A stretch of 64,000 nt of DNA from Hysterangium stoloniferum (GCA_015178975.1 WHVD01000023.1:372001-436000); one strand, 5' to 3'. Positions 46,455 to 57,649 are shown, numbered from the stretch's first letter. Made by a program: numbers and translations. The notes: generated by a model from the letters alone, not told the origin.

Positions 46455-49400
46455 ATGAGACGGAGACACCAGCTTGGACTACCTCCCCTTCTCATAAACC
46501 CCTTCACAAATGATACACTCAGCTCATCTGCACCCCCGACGCCTCTACCAACAGAGCCGGACCCTTCAGGAACCGACACAGACACAGACACTGAATATCC
46601 TGTAGGACAAACATACCTCCCACACTACAAGCCACTGCCAACACACCAAGGCAAGAAGCAAAAGATGCCACAAACCGAAAGAACCGAGCCCATAGCAGAA
46701 GTAAAGGTCAGTAAGCTAAAGGAATGCCCGATGCTTACGGCCGGACGCTACACACCCCTTGTACACCAAAATTGGTCAACCGCTTGTCGCCGATACATGA
46801 AGTTCAGAGAAAGGAAACCCAAGGAGATCGTTAGCTATGTAGCAGATGCGATGATGGAGCCGCGACTCATGGCGTGGTACCAGGGTGATCAAACACGAAT
46901 TGATGCCCTCACCCTGGAGAAATACCTTGAAGAACTCGCATCCATCACTCTTGAAAAAAACTGGGCACACCTTATTCGGGAAAGGATCCTCATTACCCAT
47001 CAAGGTGGACAAAAATTCATAGACTGGAAAATCGAGATGGAAAATCTCAATGCAATCCTCACCACTTCGGCCAAATCTTTCGCACTCTCATCAGTTGCCC
47101 TGAAGATACAACTTGAGGCCAATTTAGACAAAGCACTGAAACGTAACCTCCTTGTTGAGCCTATTTCCTCGACGGAACTTGCAGCATGGGCTAGCGAAGT
47201 CAAGGAGTGTGACGAACGTGTTCGTGAGCAACAGGAAATTGTCCAAGAACAGATCCTTGCCAACAATGCCACCCGCGCTCTCCGTCGCAATGAAAGGAAA
47301 GACATAGCCTCACGACTTTCAGACACGCCCTCTAGTTCTAATTCCACCAACAAGACCCCTAGTATAAAACTCCCCAGGCTGACTGACGAAGAAAGGAAGC
47401 TTCTTCTAGACCATGAGGGATGCACACGGTGCCGTGTCTTCTATGCAGGACATCGATCTGACACTTGCCCAATGAAAGCCAACAATTCATGGCCCGAGGC
47501 GACAACTTACAAAACACTTACGGTATCAATCGCCCGAGCCGCCACACCTCGCACTACTGCTGGCCTTGCCATAGCCAAGATTGAAGAATATCCTGACGAG
47601 GACACTGATACGTGCGTTGTCCCTACACCATATTCCCCCTTCACGGTCCCGCATCTCTACGCACCAGTGGAGCTTACGGGGCCTCTCATTTCCGACTTTC
47701 CCCTCTCAATAAGAGCACTTCTTGACATAGGCTGCCCCTCTACAGTGATTAGTGAGGCCCTAGTGTTACAGCTAGGACTCCGACGATTTACCCTACCTGA
47801 AGAGGAAGATAACCTGTCGTCGCTGTCGGAAACACCTTTGAAGTGCAGAGAGTTTGTGAAATTACAAGTTACCTCAGGAAGGGGGTTGTGGCAGTCGGGA
47901 GTCTTTAGGGCTAAAGTAAATAGTGGTTTACCTGTACCACTCATTCTCGGAATGCCATTTCTTTCTTCCCATCACATTGTAATTGACACAACCGAACGAA
48001 CAGCACATGACAAGAGGGTTGGCTATGATCTGGTCAACCCAAAGATTCCCAAGCCAAGTATAGAACAAGGATCCACGCACAAACAAACCGAACCAGCCAG
48101 ACAACCTACACCCAGTAAGGTGACATCGGAGCCACCATTAGCTGGATACCTCATGCCGGCCCCCATTATGGCAGCTGTGCGTGAACGTATTGAGACTCTT
48201 GCCATCCAAGAAACATTGGCAAAGAAGGACATAGAATTCAAACGTACCTTTGTGGACTGTTTCCCAATAAGGTTACCCGACACAGCTGATATACCTACTC
48301 ACATCTACCATCGAATACGCCTAAAGGACCCCTCCAAGGTAACCAAGGGACGGGGATATTCAGCCCCGAAGAAATTCCATGATTCCTGGAAGCTCTTACT
48401 TGAGGAACACCTAGCATCAGGGCGTATCCGGCCATCCTCTTCAGAATATGCCTCCCCTGCCTTCTGCGTCCCAAAATACTGCAATGGGGTCCCAGTCTTC
48501 GACATCCCACCACGGTGGGTAAATGACTACCGCGAGCTGAACCAAAACACCATCCGGGACAAGTATCCCCTCCCTCGGGTAGATGACATCCTCTCGGACT
48601 GTGGCCGAGGGACAATCTTCGGGAAATTAGACATGACCAATTCATTCTTCCAGACTAGGGTACACCCAGATGACATACACCTTACAGCTGTGCGCACCCC
48701 TTGGGGACTCTATGAGTGGACGGTAATGCCCATGGGAGGCTGTAACGCACCATCTACACATCAGAGACGTATGACAGATGCTTTACGACACCTCTTGGGC
48801 AAGATTTGCCACGTCTATCTGGATGATATCATTATATGGTCAAAGACCATAGAAGAACATGAGAGAAACATGGCCACAGTATTACAGGCACTCCGGATGG
48901 CCAAACTATACTGCAATGCAGATAAATCCATCCTTTTCGCAACAGAAATCTCCTTCCTTGGGCACCAAATTTCAGGTGCAGGGATCTGCCCAGATGCACG
49001 AAAAACTGAGCGCATTATCAATTGGCCTCAGCCCACAACTGCCACCAATGTTCGGGGATTTCTGGGACTCACCAGATACGTATCAGTGTTCCTCCCTGCA
49101 TTAGCAGAACATACCAGTGTGCTCACCCCAGTAACCACAAAGGACTGTGATCACCAATTCCCGGCATGGACCACAGCATCAGCATGCCTTTGTGGCCATT
49201 AAACAGCTAGTCACAGGAGCAGACTGCCTTACAGTTATAAACTACGAGGACCCCACCAGAAGGATTTTTGTAACCATGGATGCCAGTGACAGGCGCACTG
49301 GTGCAGTCCTCAGTTTCAGCAAGGAATGGGCCACAGCAAGACCAGTCGCTTATGACTCCTACCAGCTCAACCAGGCCAAAAAGAACTACCCCGTACATGA

Positions 49401-51202
49401 AAAGGAACTATTAGCAATCATAAAGGCCCTTAAAAAGTGGCATACAAGCTTACTAGGTTGTCATTTCAAGATCTACACCGATCACCGCACCCTGGAGTAT
49501 TTCCAGTCCCAAAAGGACATGTCCCGCCGACAGATGTGGTGGTCTATGTACCTTGCTGATTTTGATTTTGAGATAGTCTATATCCGTGGTGAGGATAACT
49601 CTGTCGCCGATGCCTTGTCACGCATGCCCGAGAGTGAACCAGATGCCTTGCAGGCTGCCTGTGCATTGGCACACACACGTTCGCCACCAAGAAAGCTTGC
49701 ATGTGGTACCTTCAGCATCAGCACAGACTCCTCACTGTTGGCAAAGATCCGCCAGGGATACCTCACCGATGACTTCTGCAAACAGTTGCAACAAGACATC
49801 ACCACAGGGAGCATCGAAGGTGCACGAGAAGACTCGGGTCTCCTATATGTTGGGCGCCGATTGGTCATTCCCGGGACATCACCATACGGGAAACACTTTA
49901 CCACCTCGCACATGATACTCTTGGTCATTTTGGGTTTGACAAGAGCTACGAGTCACTTCGACACTCTACTACTGGCCAAATATGCGACGGGATTTGGAGT
50001 CGGCCTACATACCTTCCTGTACAGAATGCCAGCGGAACAAGGACCGCACTAGGCAGCCCAGCAGTCCCCTACACCCCCTCCCAGTGCCAGATAACCGTTT
50101 CGACACAGTGGCCATTGACTTTGTGGGGCCACTCCTGGAGGAAAATGGGAAGGATACAGTCATGACTATGACGGACACCTTGGGAGCAGATATCCGCCTT
50201 GCCGCCATTCACTCCTCGTACACTGCTGCACAGGTAGTGGTGGTCCTCTTTGACGAATGGTATTGCGAAAATGGTTTGATGCTCCACATTGTCTCGGACC
50301 GTGACCCCCTTTTTACATCTGCACTCTGGAATGCGTTGCACAGACTATCTGGTGTGAAACTGAAGATGTCCACTGCATACCACCCACAAACTGATGGCTC
50401 CAGCGAGCGGACAAACAAGACCTTGAACCAAGTCATCCGTTATCATGTCGACATAAATCAGAAGGGTTGGACAGCACAGCTGCCCCGTGTCCGCTTTGCC
50501 CTGATGAACACAGTCAACACATCAACAGGTTTTTCTCCCTTCCAGCTAAAAACTGGCCGCTCCCCCCGTATCATCCCCCCCCTCACACCTTTAAGTGATG
50601 CGGCAAGCCCCACAGAGATCTCAGCCAATGAGATCATGCGCCGTTTGGAACTCGATGTTCAGGAGGCACAGGACAGCCTTACGGCAGCAAAAATTCGCCA
50701 GGCTTATCATGCCAATGAACATCGCGCTACAGAAATACCGTACAAGGTGGGGGATTTAGTCATGTTGTCTACTACACACCACCGCCGTAACTACAAGTGT
50801 AGGGGGAAGAAGCGGGCTGCCAAGTTCATGCCCCGTTTTGATGGCCCCTATGAAGTCACTCAGGTTTTCCCGGAGAAATCCATCTACACCCTACGCCTGC
50901 CCAACAACCCTACATCATACCCCGGTTTCCACTCAAGCCTCCTGAAGCCCTTCATCCCAAATGATCCGTCCCTCTTCCCCCACCGGGAACTCATTCGCCC
51001 AGGCATGGTCGTCACTGAAGACGGCTCTGCAGAGACCCTTATCGACAGGATTGTAGATGCACGCCGCCGTGGCCGTGGGGCTCAATACCTTGTGCGATGG
51101 GTAGGTTTCGGAAAGGATCACGATGAGTGGCTCCCCTGCAGGGCCCTTGAGGACACAGAGGCCTTAGACGTCTGGGAGAATGAGAATGGGTTAGAAATTT
51201 AA
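46455..51202 (+). pseudogene. Chromovirus gag-pol with frameshifts
   Basis: The first in-frame ATG is 46455; the frame is open from at least 46407. Gag has a C-x2-C-x6-H-x4-C knuckle (CTRCRVFYAGHRSDTC, about 47422). Protease reads LLDIGCPSTVIS (about 47716), with Ile where Ser/Thr of D(S/T)G belongs. RT has YLDDIIIWSK (about 48815). RNase H shows FVTMDASD, HEKELLAI, TDHRTLEYF and NSVADALSR. Integrase has the zinc-binding CTECQRNK, then AIDFVGP, VSDRDPLF and GSSERTNKT as DDE. A chromodomain (YLVRWVGFGKDHDEWLP) ends it at 51202. Three indels break the frame: a +1 near 49171, a +2 near 49911 and a -1 near 49968. All other catalytic residues are kept. Confidence 0.92.
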
Positions 51203-51231
51203 GCTATGGAAGTTTTTAGAGAGGGGAGGGG

Positions 51232-51567
51232 TGTAATCCTGGCCGCCTTACCACACATACAGAGCCGCATCCTGACCCCTGATCACTGACTGCACTCCTA
51301 TGGTTCCCCTGATCGAGCCCAACCCGAGATCAGACTCAATAAAGATTCGAACCCTTTTTCTTTTCTCTTTCCTTCCCCTTCCCTACCACGATCTAGACTC
51401 TCGGTCCTGCTTGTCCGGAATTCCCCTTGTCGCGAATACTTGAGGGTTCTCTATTTTATATATATTAGTTAGACGTCACATCTGTTTTGTAGTAGGAAAT
51501 CACTCACAACACGATACTTTTGTCCTGTCCGTTACCGACCGAGTGAGGCTGATACCATAGCCTTACA
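51232..51567 (+). repeat. Chromovirus 3' LTR
   Basis: Same 336 bp as the 5' LTR except four C/T differences. Three are CG in one copy and TG in the other. Confidence 0.95.
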
Positions 51568-51572
51568 GTAAC

Positions 51573-52018
51573 ATACCTTCAAAGCCAATGGTGAGTGTGG
51601 CAGTAGTGCCCTCTGTCTGGAAAATTCTATGCTCTCATGACACAAGTGAACTCACCAGTATCCACTATTGTTACCTATGCTTATTCTGCAGCAAGGGATC
51701 ACTTCTTCATTAATATAGATGATTTTGAGTCTTATGTGCCTTATGAAGGGAAGGATGGGTCCATTACCAAAAGCAGCAGTACCTTCTCAATACATGGCAA
51801 GGGGACAGTCAGAAAACATTGTGTGTACAGTGGTCATGTTATTAACCTTTCTTTCAGAGATGCACTCCACTGTCCTATCCTATCCCACATCCTTATGTCC
51901 ATTGGGAAGCTCAACAACAGTAGCTGCTATGTATGCAATTTTGGGGGGGGGCATCACATTCACCAACCTAGGTGTAGGCATGATGAGCAAGTTGAATTCT
52001 AGGCTTTGATGGTAAGTA
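51573..52018 (+). pseudogene. Copia protease region (right half of the broken element)
   Basis: Continues the Copia element after the chromovirus. It reads VTYAYSAARDHFFINIDDFE, then GKGTVRKHCVYSGHVINLSF and ALHCPILSHILMSIGKLNN, as in Copia protease/pre-integrase regions. The expected catalytic D-S is Y-S here (TAT for GAT), so the protease would be dead. The element stops at about 52018 against an LTR fragment; integrase and RT are missing. Confidence 0.75.
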
Positions 52019-52019
52019 C

Positions 52020-52533
52020 AAAGCTCAGACAGAGTAGCTAATAGCCATTAGAGATGGCTGAGATGATACCTTGATTACAACTTGCAGGACACTTTAGATA
52101 ATGTCTTGGGCAAGTCATGGTTACAGGGTAAAAAGTGTCTAGTCTATTCACTGTGCCCACTAGCATACTTAAGACAATAGTAAGTGTTTGCCCACAAGAG
52201 TCTATGTACCACAGGCATACATAGATCTTCAAACTAATGTATGTAAGTGCATGTAATCAAAGAATTACTTAATCAAAAATAGTAGAAAAATGAGTAAAAA
52301 ATATAAAGAGTATAATACGGTTGAATGGTTACATTCCCCAAAGAGGGGTACCTCTCACATTCTGTTTCTGTACTATTTAATTGTTGAACCTTTCTGAGAA
52401 CTTTTCAACATACTGTAATCATTTATGAGCCATTGTGTCCAAACATAGCCTCATGTTTCATCATCAGGATGAATTGATAGTTTGTTGAACAAGGCATCCA
52501 ATACTCAACATAGTAGAAGTACTTTGATTATTA
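52020..52533 (+). repeat. LTR family G 3' fragment and dispersed repeat
   Basis: 52040-52359 aligns with the 3' half of LTR family G, ending CCTCTCACA. 52445-52535 matches 8220-8330. Confidence 0.6.
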
Positions 52534-53295
52534 CAGTGACTCAAAAAACCCTTTGCATGTTTTGTACTTCAGACCTATATCCCTGATAACTCAAAGAATA
52601 AAAATGCAAAAATATCAAGAATATTTGTGGATATGCTCTAGCATATCTAGATTCTGGAAGTATGGTGCCATTACATAAGCTCCAAATATGTTACAACCAG
52701 AAATCCCACCAGACTCTGGGCACTAACTTACATATATGCATCTGCACCCTACACACACCAATTATCAGTTTACTGGAATACCTGCTGGACTCTGGACATC
52801 AGACCTGTCCACACTCAACCTTCATTACTTCATGTATCAGTCACCAGAATACCTGCTGAACTCCACTCCTGTCTATCTCCAACCCTGTCCCACACACCAG
52901 TCACCGGACCCCACTTGGAAAACCCAACAGCTCTCTAACTGAACCCCATTCCCATTATGGTCAAATGACCTGTCACAATTCAGACTCTGCTCCCACCCCA
53001 TTCCCATTATGGTTTAACAACCTGTCACAATTCGGACTCTGCTCCACTCTGTCCCATTCCTAACACCAAGTTTGGTGTTTATTTATCTCATTTCATGTTT
53101 GCTATTTTAGTTTTCATTATTACTGGATTTGGTATGTTATACATTCCACAGTCTATATAGTCTGGCAGATGTTGTACATACAATCCAGTCAGAAAATCAG
53201 CTTAGATTCTCCCCAGTAATCTCAAGTATATTTTCCACTCTAATCTCCTCTTTGAAACACACCGCTTTGCCTCGTCAGAGCCCATGGGCTCCAAC

Positions 53296-53966
53296 TGTAA
53301 AGGGTCGAGTAGTTTACTACTCAATGTGCGATCATTATCAACTAACAATAGTACGAATTACAACCGACTAGTAGTTTGAAGTGATCAAATATAGATTACG
53401 ATTGACCCTTAAGGTGCAATCGGTAGATAATTACAAGAGCGGATCGACCTTATGGTATGATCTGAATGCGTAGCTAGCTGGGCCAATGGCCAAGTAGCGG
53501 AGAGAAAGTATATATTGTGAGAGAGAGAGAATATCCTAAGAATGTGAGCTACGATGGATATTCTTACCGCGCGAACCAAGAGGTAGAAGTCAAGTCGAGT
53601 AGTAGTAACTGACTTCGACTGTTTCAGTGCGAAGTGTAGTTACTGTAGATTTAGGAAGAGAGATAAGGTGAAGACTAGTTTCAGACTAGACCCCAGACCA
53701 GTACTTGCGTGTGCAGGTGATGGTTGTCGGGGTTGAAAAGTGTCTGAGTTTTTGTTGTGTGACTACTACTGTGACATACACATACTTCTTGTGGGTGAGA
53801 GCGCCCACAAGCATACATGGACTCTCGAACTAATAAAAGTGTATTTATGAGTGATAAAGAGAGAAATAAAATATAAAACGAAAAGGAAATAATAGCATTA
53901 TAAAGCGGCTTAAGGTCTAAGGCTTAAAGCCTTTAGTCGCGTCTCCTATGTGACCTATCCTTCACA
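53296..53966 (+). repeat. Solo LTR, 671 bp, nested
   Basis: TGTAAAGGGTCGAGTAG ... CTATCCTTCACA with duplication ccaac (53291-53295 and 53967-53971). The family C copy at 45340 is uninterrupted at this point. It has more CpG than the surrounding LTR, so it is younger. Confidence 0.93.
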
Positions 53967-54187
53967 CCAACCCATCTATCACTTGACCTCCAACTTATCT
54001 CAACCCCTGACTCATCTCTGCCCAACCCCTCGACTTCCATGGACTTCCCACAGTCGACTCCCCAACCTCACAACCTATGAACCCCTCCCGGACTCCCCAG
54101 GATTCCCATCCGCCCATTTGAAACTGGACAAGACGATCTTGTGAGGGTGCAGCCTATAAGCTGAAGCCAAGTCCTACCAGCTTTCCT

Positions 54188-54489
54188 TGAAACAGTTGAA
54201 TAACTCTTGACAAACACCCTGTGAGTGTGAGGAAAGTAAACACTAAGTGTATTCAACTGTGAAATAACTACATACCTGTGAGTGTGAGGAAAGTAAACAC
54301 TAAGGAGACTTTCCCACACCCACAGCGGAGTATACTACAGGGTGCTTACCTAAGCACCTACACATCAGTTACCTTACTAGGTAACTCACTCAATACTGCA
54401 CCTACAGTGCTGGGAAAAATACTACAAATATCAGAAAAATATAGGGAACATCATAGACTATGTAAGAGCTGTAATATCATACTCTAACA
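54188..54489 (+). repeat. Solo LTR, 302 bp, nested
   Basis: TGAAACAGTTG ... CATACTCTAACA with duplication ttcct (54183-54187 and 54490-54494). A 29-bp unit (CTGTGAGTGTGAGGAAAGTA and 9 more bases) is tandemly repeated at about 54220 and 54275. Confidence 0.88.
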
Positions 54490-54760
54490 TTCCTGTGGGT
54501 TTCTCTGGAAACCCTCTGATAAGCTCCACACATGACTCTTAACAAAATATGGCAATATTTATATACAAGAGACTCATGTGAAGGGTTTTTTTGCTGGCAA
54601 CTTTGATGACTATATTGTAAATGCTTATAATCATGTGACCTTGTTGATTGTTTACCTCCAATTAGGTCATATAAACAAAATCATGTGATGTCACATGATC
54701 ATGTTGCACTGGAGTATAAATATATCACCTTTAGCAATTAGTAATACCCCAATTCCCAAG

Positions 54761-55774
54761 ATGTGCACTTTGTCTCTTGCCAGCCAGAATCATATCCTCT
54801 CACTGCTTGATGCTGGTCATTCAGCTAGCCACATTGCAGTTTCTACTGGTCACAGCATTGGCACAGTCTCAAAGCTTCACTCTAAGCATTGTTCTCATCT
54901 CCCTAAGTCCATTGGTGGTTGTCCCCCAAAGCTTTCCCCTACCAACATTCACTATGCACAGCATCTCATCAGCTCTGGGAAGGCTGACACTGCTGTTGAT
55001 GTGACCAAAGCCCTTAGGAATCTCATCAACCAGTCCATTTCTACCCAAACTGTGTGCAATCATCTCAAGATAGTTGGGATGAAAGCTGTGATGAAGAAGA
55101 AAAAGCCTCTTCATAGCAAGAAGCATAGGAAGGCAAGGATGGACTTTGCTATAACACACCAGCATTGGACTGTGGAGGACTGGAAGAAGGTGGTGTGGTC
55201 TGATGAAACCAAAATCAACAGGTTGGGGTCAGATGGGAGGAAGTGGATCTGGAAAAAGACTGGGGAGGGTTTGAGTAACAGGGTGGTTCAGGGGACTCAG
55301 AAGTTTGGAGGATCTGTGATGGTATGGGGGTGCATGCTGTGGGAAGGACCTGGGTATACTTGCAAGATAGATGGGAGGATGAATGGAGACCTTTATCTCA
55401 TGATTATGGAGGAGGACCTTTAAGCCAGCCACAACTATTATGGAAAATCTGTGGATGATGTCATCTTCCAGCAAGATAATGACCCCAAGCATACTTGCAA
55501 GAAGGCCCAGACTTGGTTTCAAAATAATAATTTCAATGTCCTCCCATGGCCAGCACAGTCTCCAGACCTCAACCCCATTTAACACTTGTGGGATCATATC
55601 AAGAGGAGGCTGGGGGGGTATGAGGTTGAACCAAAAGGGATACTGGAGTTGTGGGAAAGGGTCGAGGAGGAGTGGAACAAGATTGATGCAGAGGTGTGTC
55701 AGAATTTGATTGAGAGTATGCCTAGGAGGGTTGCAGCTGTGTTGAAGGCAAAGGGTGGCTATACCAAGTACTGA
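54761..55774 (+). pseudogene. Tc1/mariner DD34E transposase with catalytic Glu codon changed to stop
   Basis: One frame runs from MCTLSLASQNHILSLLDAG to AVLKAKGGYTKY (about 338 codons). A paired-like N-terminal HTH includes GHSIGTVSKLHSKH. The catalytic Asps are in VVWSDETKINR (about 55200) and FQQDNDPKHT (about 55470). The third residue, Glu of SPDLNPIEHLW in the family, is TAA here (55580-55582). A second in-frame stop is at 55421-55423. No frameshift is needed, so decay is recent and by point mutation. It excises and inserts DNA at TA sites when intact; this copy cannot. Confidence 0.9.
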
Positions 55775-55810
55775 ATATAAGTACATCAGGAAAATGTTTT
55801 CGGTACTTGA

Positions 55811-56215
55811 TCTCCCTTATTGCACTTAATCATATTTAAGGTAAGTAAGGTAAATAAGCCAGCATTTCGCACTTGAAATGCACTTGAAATTTTTTTACTG
55901 CAAGTGCAATTCATGTAATTTAAGGCAACATATTGATTTCAAGGGCTCCAAGCTGGAGTAAGAAGAAAGTGGCAAATAATGTATATTTGATATGTAAGAG
56001 CACTCAAGTACAGGTCTAAGGTAGAAGTACAGGTCTAAGGTATGTAGAAGTTCAGGACTCATCAGCATGCATAAGGTATGTAAGTATATACATACAAAAG
56101 GGTACAAAGGATGTTCACGCAGGTCTAGACTGTGAAAACCATATCAATCAAAATGTCTACAGATGCACACAGTCAAAGACTGAGCATTGTCAAGACATAG
56201 ATTACGTGCCTCAAT
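55811..56215. other. Intergenic, no gene
   Basis: AT-rich sequence with small direct repeats (CAGGTCTAAGG at about 56010 and 56030). No ORF with motifs. Confidence 0.4.
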
Positions 56216-56850
56216 TGTTTTTATTTTTATTTTTTTTAAATACATTTATATACTGCGTCACACAACTAAGGTACATAGCAGTTGGGAACAGGGGCCATAA
56301 TGGTAGGTAGAGAAATGTAAGTAGATGCTGGGGCGAGTAGGTGTGGGTATGAAGGTCAATTGTAGGGAGGGGGAAAGAAGGAGAGGGAGAGATAAAAACC
56401 AAGGGGGCTACGACTTGCCAAAGGCGTTGGAGGCGTCAATGAACTTTGCTAGGGCAGTGAGCCCTTTGTGGGTTCTGAGGATGGTGGAGGGGGACAGGTC
56501 CTGAGAGGTGGCGAGTAGGAGGTGGCAGTGTTCCTCGTAGAGGGGGCACTCAGATAGTATGTGAAGGTGGAACTGAATGTCTGATGTGCCACAGGGGCAG
56601 GATGAGGGGAGGTCAGGGAGAAATAGGTGGTAGTACGTGCCAATGAATCCATGGCCCATGATGGCCTGGATGATGCAGGTGTGGGTGGTGGGGCCCTCCG
56701 TATTCCTTGTGGAATTGGTGAGCTGCAAAGAACTACGTGAGTAGGGAATATATTAACACGACTCCTCTTCACCTCCAGCAGTAAAGTTCGCATTGAAGGT
56801 GAACCATAGGTCGAGGAAACCCCATGCCAATCTATAATAAATAAGAAGCA
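56216..56850 (-). pseudogene. 5'-truncated LINE, 3' end of ORF2 and A-rich tail
   Basis: Minus strand 56728-56408 reads TTHTCIIQAIMGHGFIGTYY, then SCPCGTSDIQFHLHILSECP and LTALAKFIDASNAFGKS. This is the C-terminal Cys/His module (CxC...H...C) found after RT/RNase H in fungal Tad1/R1-like LINEs. The stop at 56408 is followed by a 3' UTR and an A-rich tail at 56243-56216, which fixes the orientation. The upstream RT is missing, as in typical truncated copies. Confidence 0.78.
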
Positions 56851-56914
56851 CACTATTAGATAAACATAGCAATGCATAGGTTTTAGTACACGGCACCTGG
56901 AGTTCATTGAGGTG

Positions 56915-57645
56915 TGTTGGAGTCTGCGAGCCATAGAAGCTACGAGACTCCCGTGTTGTCTCAGATCTTTGATTCTGAGATTGAATTAGGGGTTTGGGTA
57001 TATAACGGTCATGTAGTCAGTGTTATACAGTAGTGTGCTTTGCCCTTATACATTGAGACTCCTAAAATATTCAACAGGTTATGGGCCCCACCCGCGAAGG
57101 CGGTGGAGTCTTAATGCAAGGACATCCTGGAGAGCCACCGGTCACCCTGGCTGGACAATGTTTTGTCAGAATCGCCACCTGATGCCACTGCACGAAGCTG
57201 CATAAGGTCAGCAGTTTTCAAATTGCACACTGTCAATTGTCCTCACCTCACACATCGTTTGATGTAATCCCTTGCACATAATAATATGCTCTGAATAATG
57301 CTGCAATGACCTGGCTGACTGAGGTGCTGAAGATATGTTCCAGAGTTGTCGAGCCTGAGGATGGCGGCCCAACAGGTGTATCGTGAACTGGGGGGATAGG
57401 AAATCCCTGCCAGAGGAAATGCTGTGACTAGAGGAGCTGTAATGCATTGCAGAAGAGTTTCAGAGGTGGGGAGGAGGCCCTGGGCAGGCTGCTGAGAGTG
57501 ACACTCACCAAACATGACCTAATAATGTTGAGATAGCTCCCCGGTCGTTCGATTGGAATGAGATTGGTCGAGCTTCTAAGGCTCGAGGGGGAGTGTTGGA
57601 GTCTGCGAGCCATAGAAGTTGTGAGACTCCCGTGTTGTCGTCCCA
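56915..57645 (+). mobile_element. Short Copia-type element (TRIM-like or deletion derivative)
   Basis: The 5' LTR TGTTGGAGTCTGCGAG ... ATTCAACA (56915-57076, 162 bp) is followed by the PBS GGTTATGGGCCCC. A 517-bp interior without Copia proteins ends in the purine tract CTCGAGGGGGAG, then a second TGTTGGAGTCTGCGAG (57594). The 3' copy matches for about 50 bp and then diverges, so it is truncated. Confidence 0.8.
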
Positions 57646-57649
57646 CATA

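Larger units (their letters stand above)
46037..51567 (+). mobile_element. Full-length Ty3 chromovirus, 5531 bp
   Basis: Two 336-bp LTRs (46037-46372 and 51232-51567) differ at four positions, all C/T. Target duplication is gtaac (46032-46036 and 51568-51572). A purine tract (AGAGAGGGGAGGGG) ends directly at the 3' LTR. Domain order is Gag, protease, RT, RNase H, integrase, chromodomain. It sits inside the gag-protease region of the older Copia element. Confidence 0.96.
52689..54544 (+). repeat. Solo LTR, family C, inside the Tc1 element
   Basis: TGTTACAACCAGAAATCCC ... GACTCTTAACA with duplication aaata (52684-52688 and 54545-54549). It contains two nested solo LTRs. Removing them leaves about 874 bp, colinear with 44136-45556. 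The MITE at 60.4 kb (inverted) gives the empty-site sequence CTCCAAATATGG. Confidence 0.93.
52534..55810 (+). mobile_element. Tc1-type transposon split by a solo LTR
   Basis: The left end is TA|CAGTGACTCAAAAAACCC (52532-). The right end is near CGGTACTTG (55801-55809), with an imperfect inverted repeat. Removing the LTR at 52689-54544 and its duplication leaves about 1.4 kb, a normal Tc1 size, with one transposase frame. The 258-bp MITE at 60324-60581 has the same left end, the same subterminal sequence and a related right end. The exact right terminus is uncertain. Confidence 0.75.

Noticed and set aside
49150-50052. Separate RNase H gene and separate integrase gene
   Set aside because: They are one pol frame split by small indels within a single LTR-bounded element.
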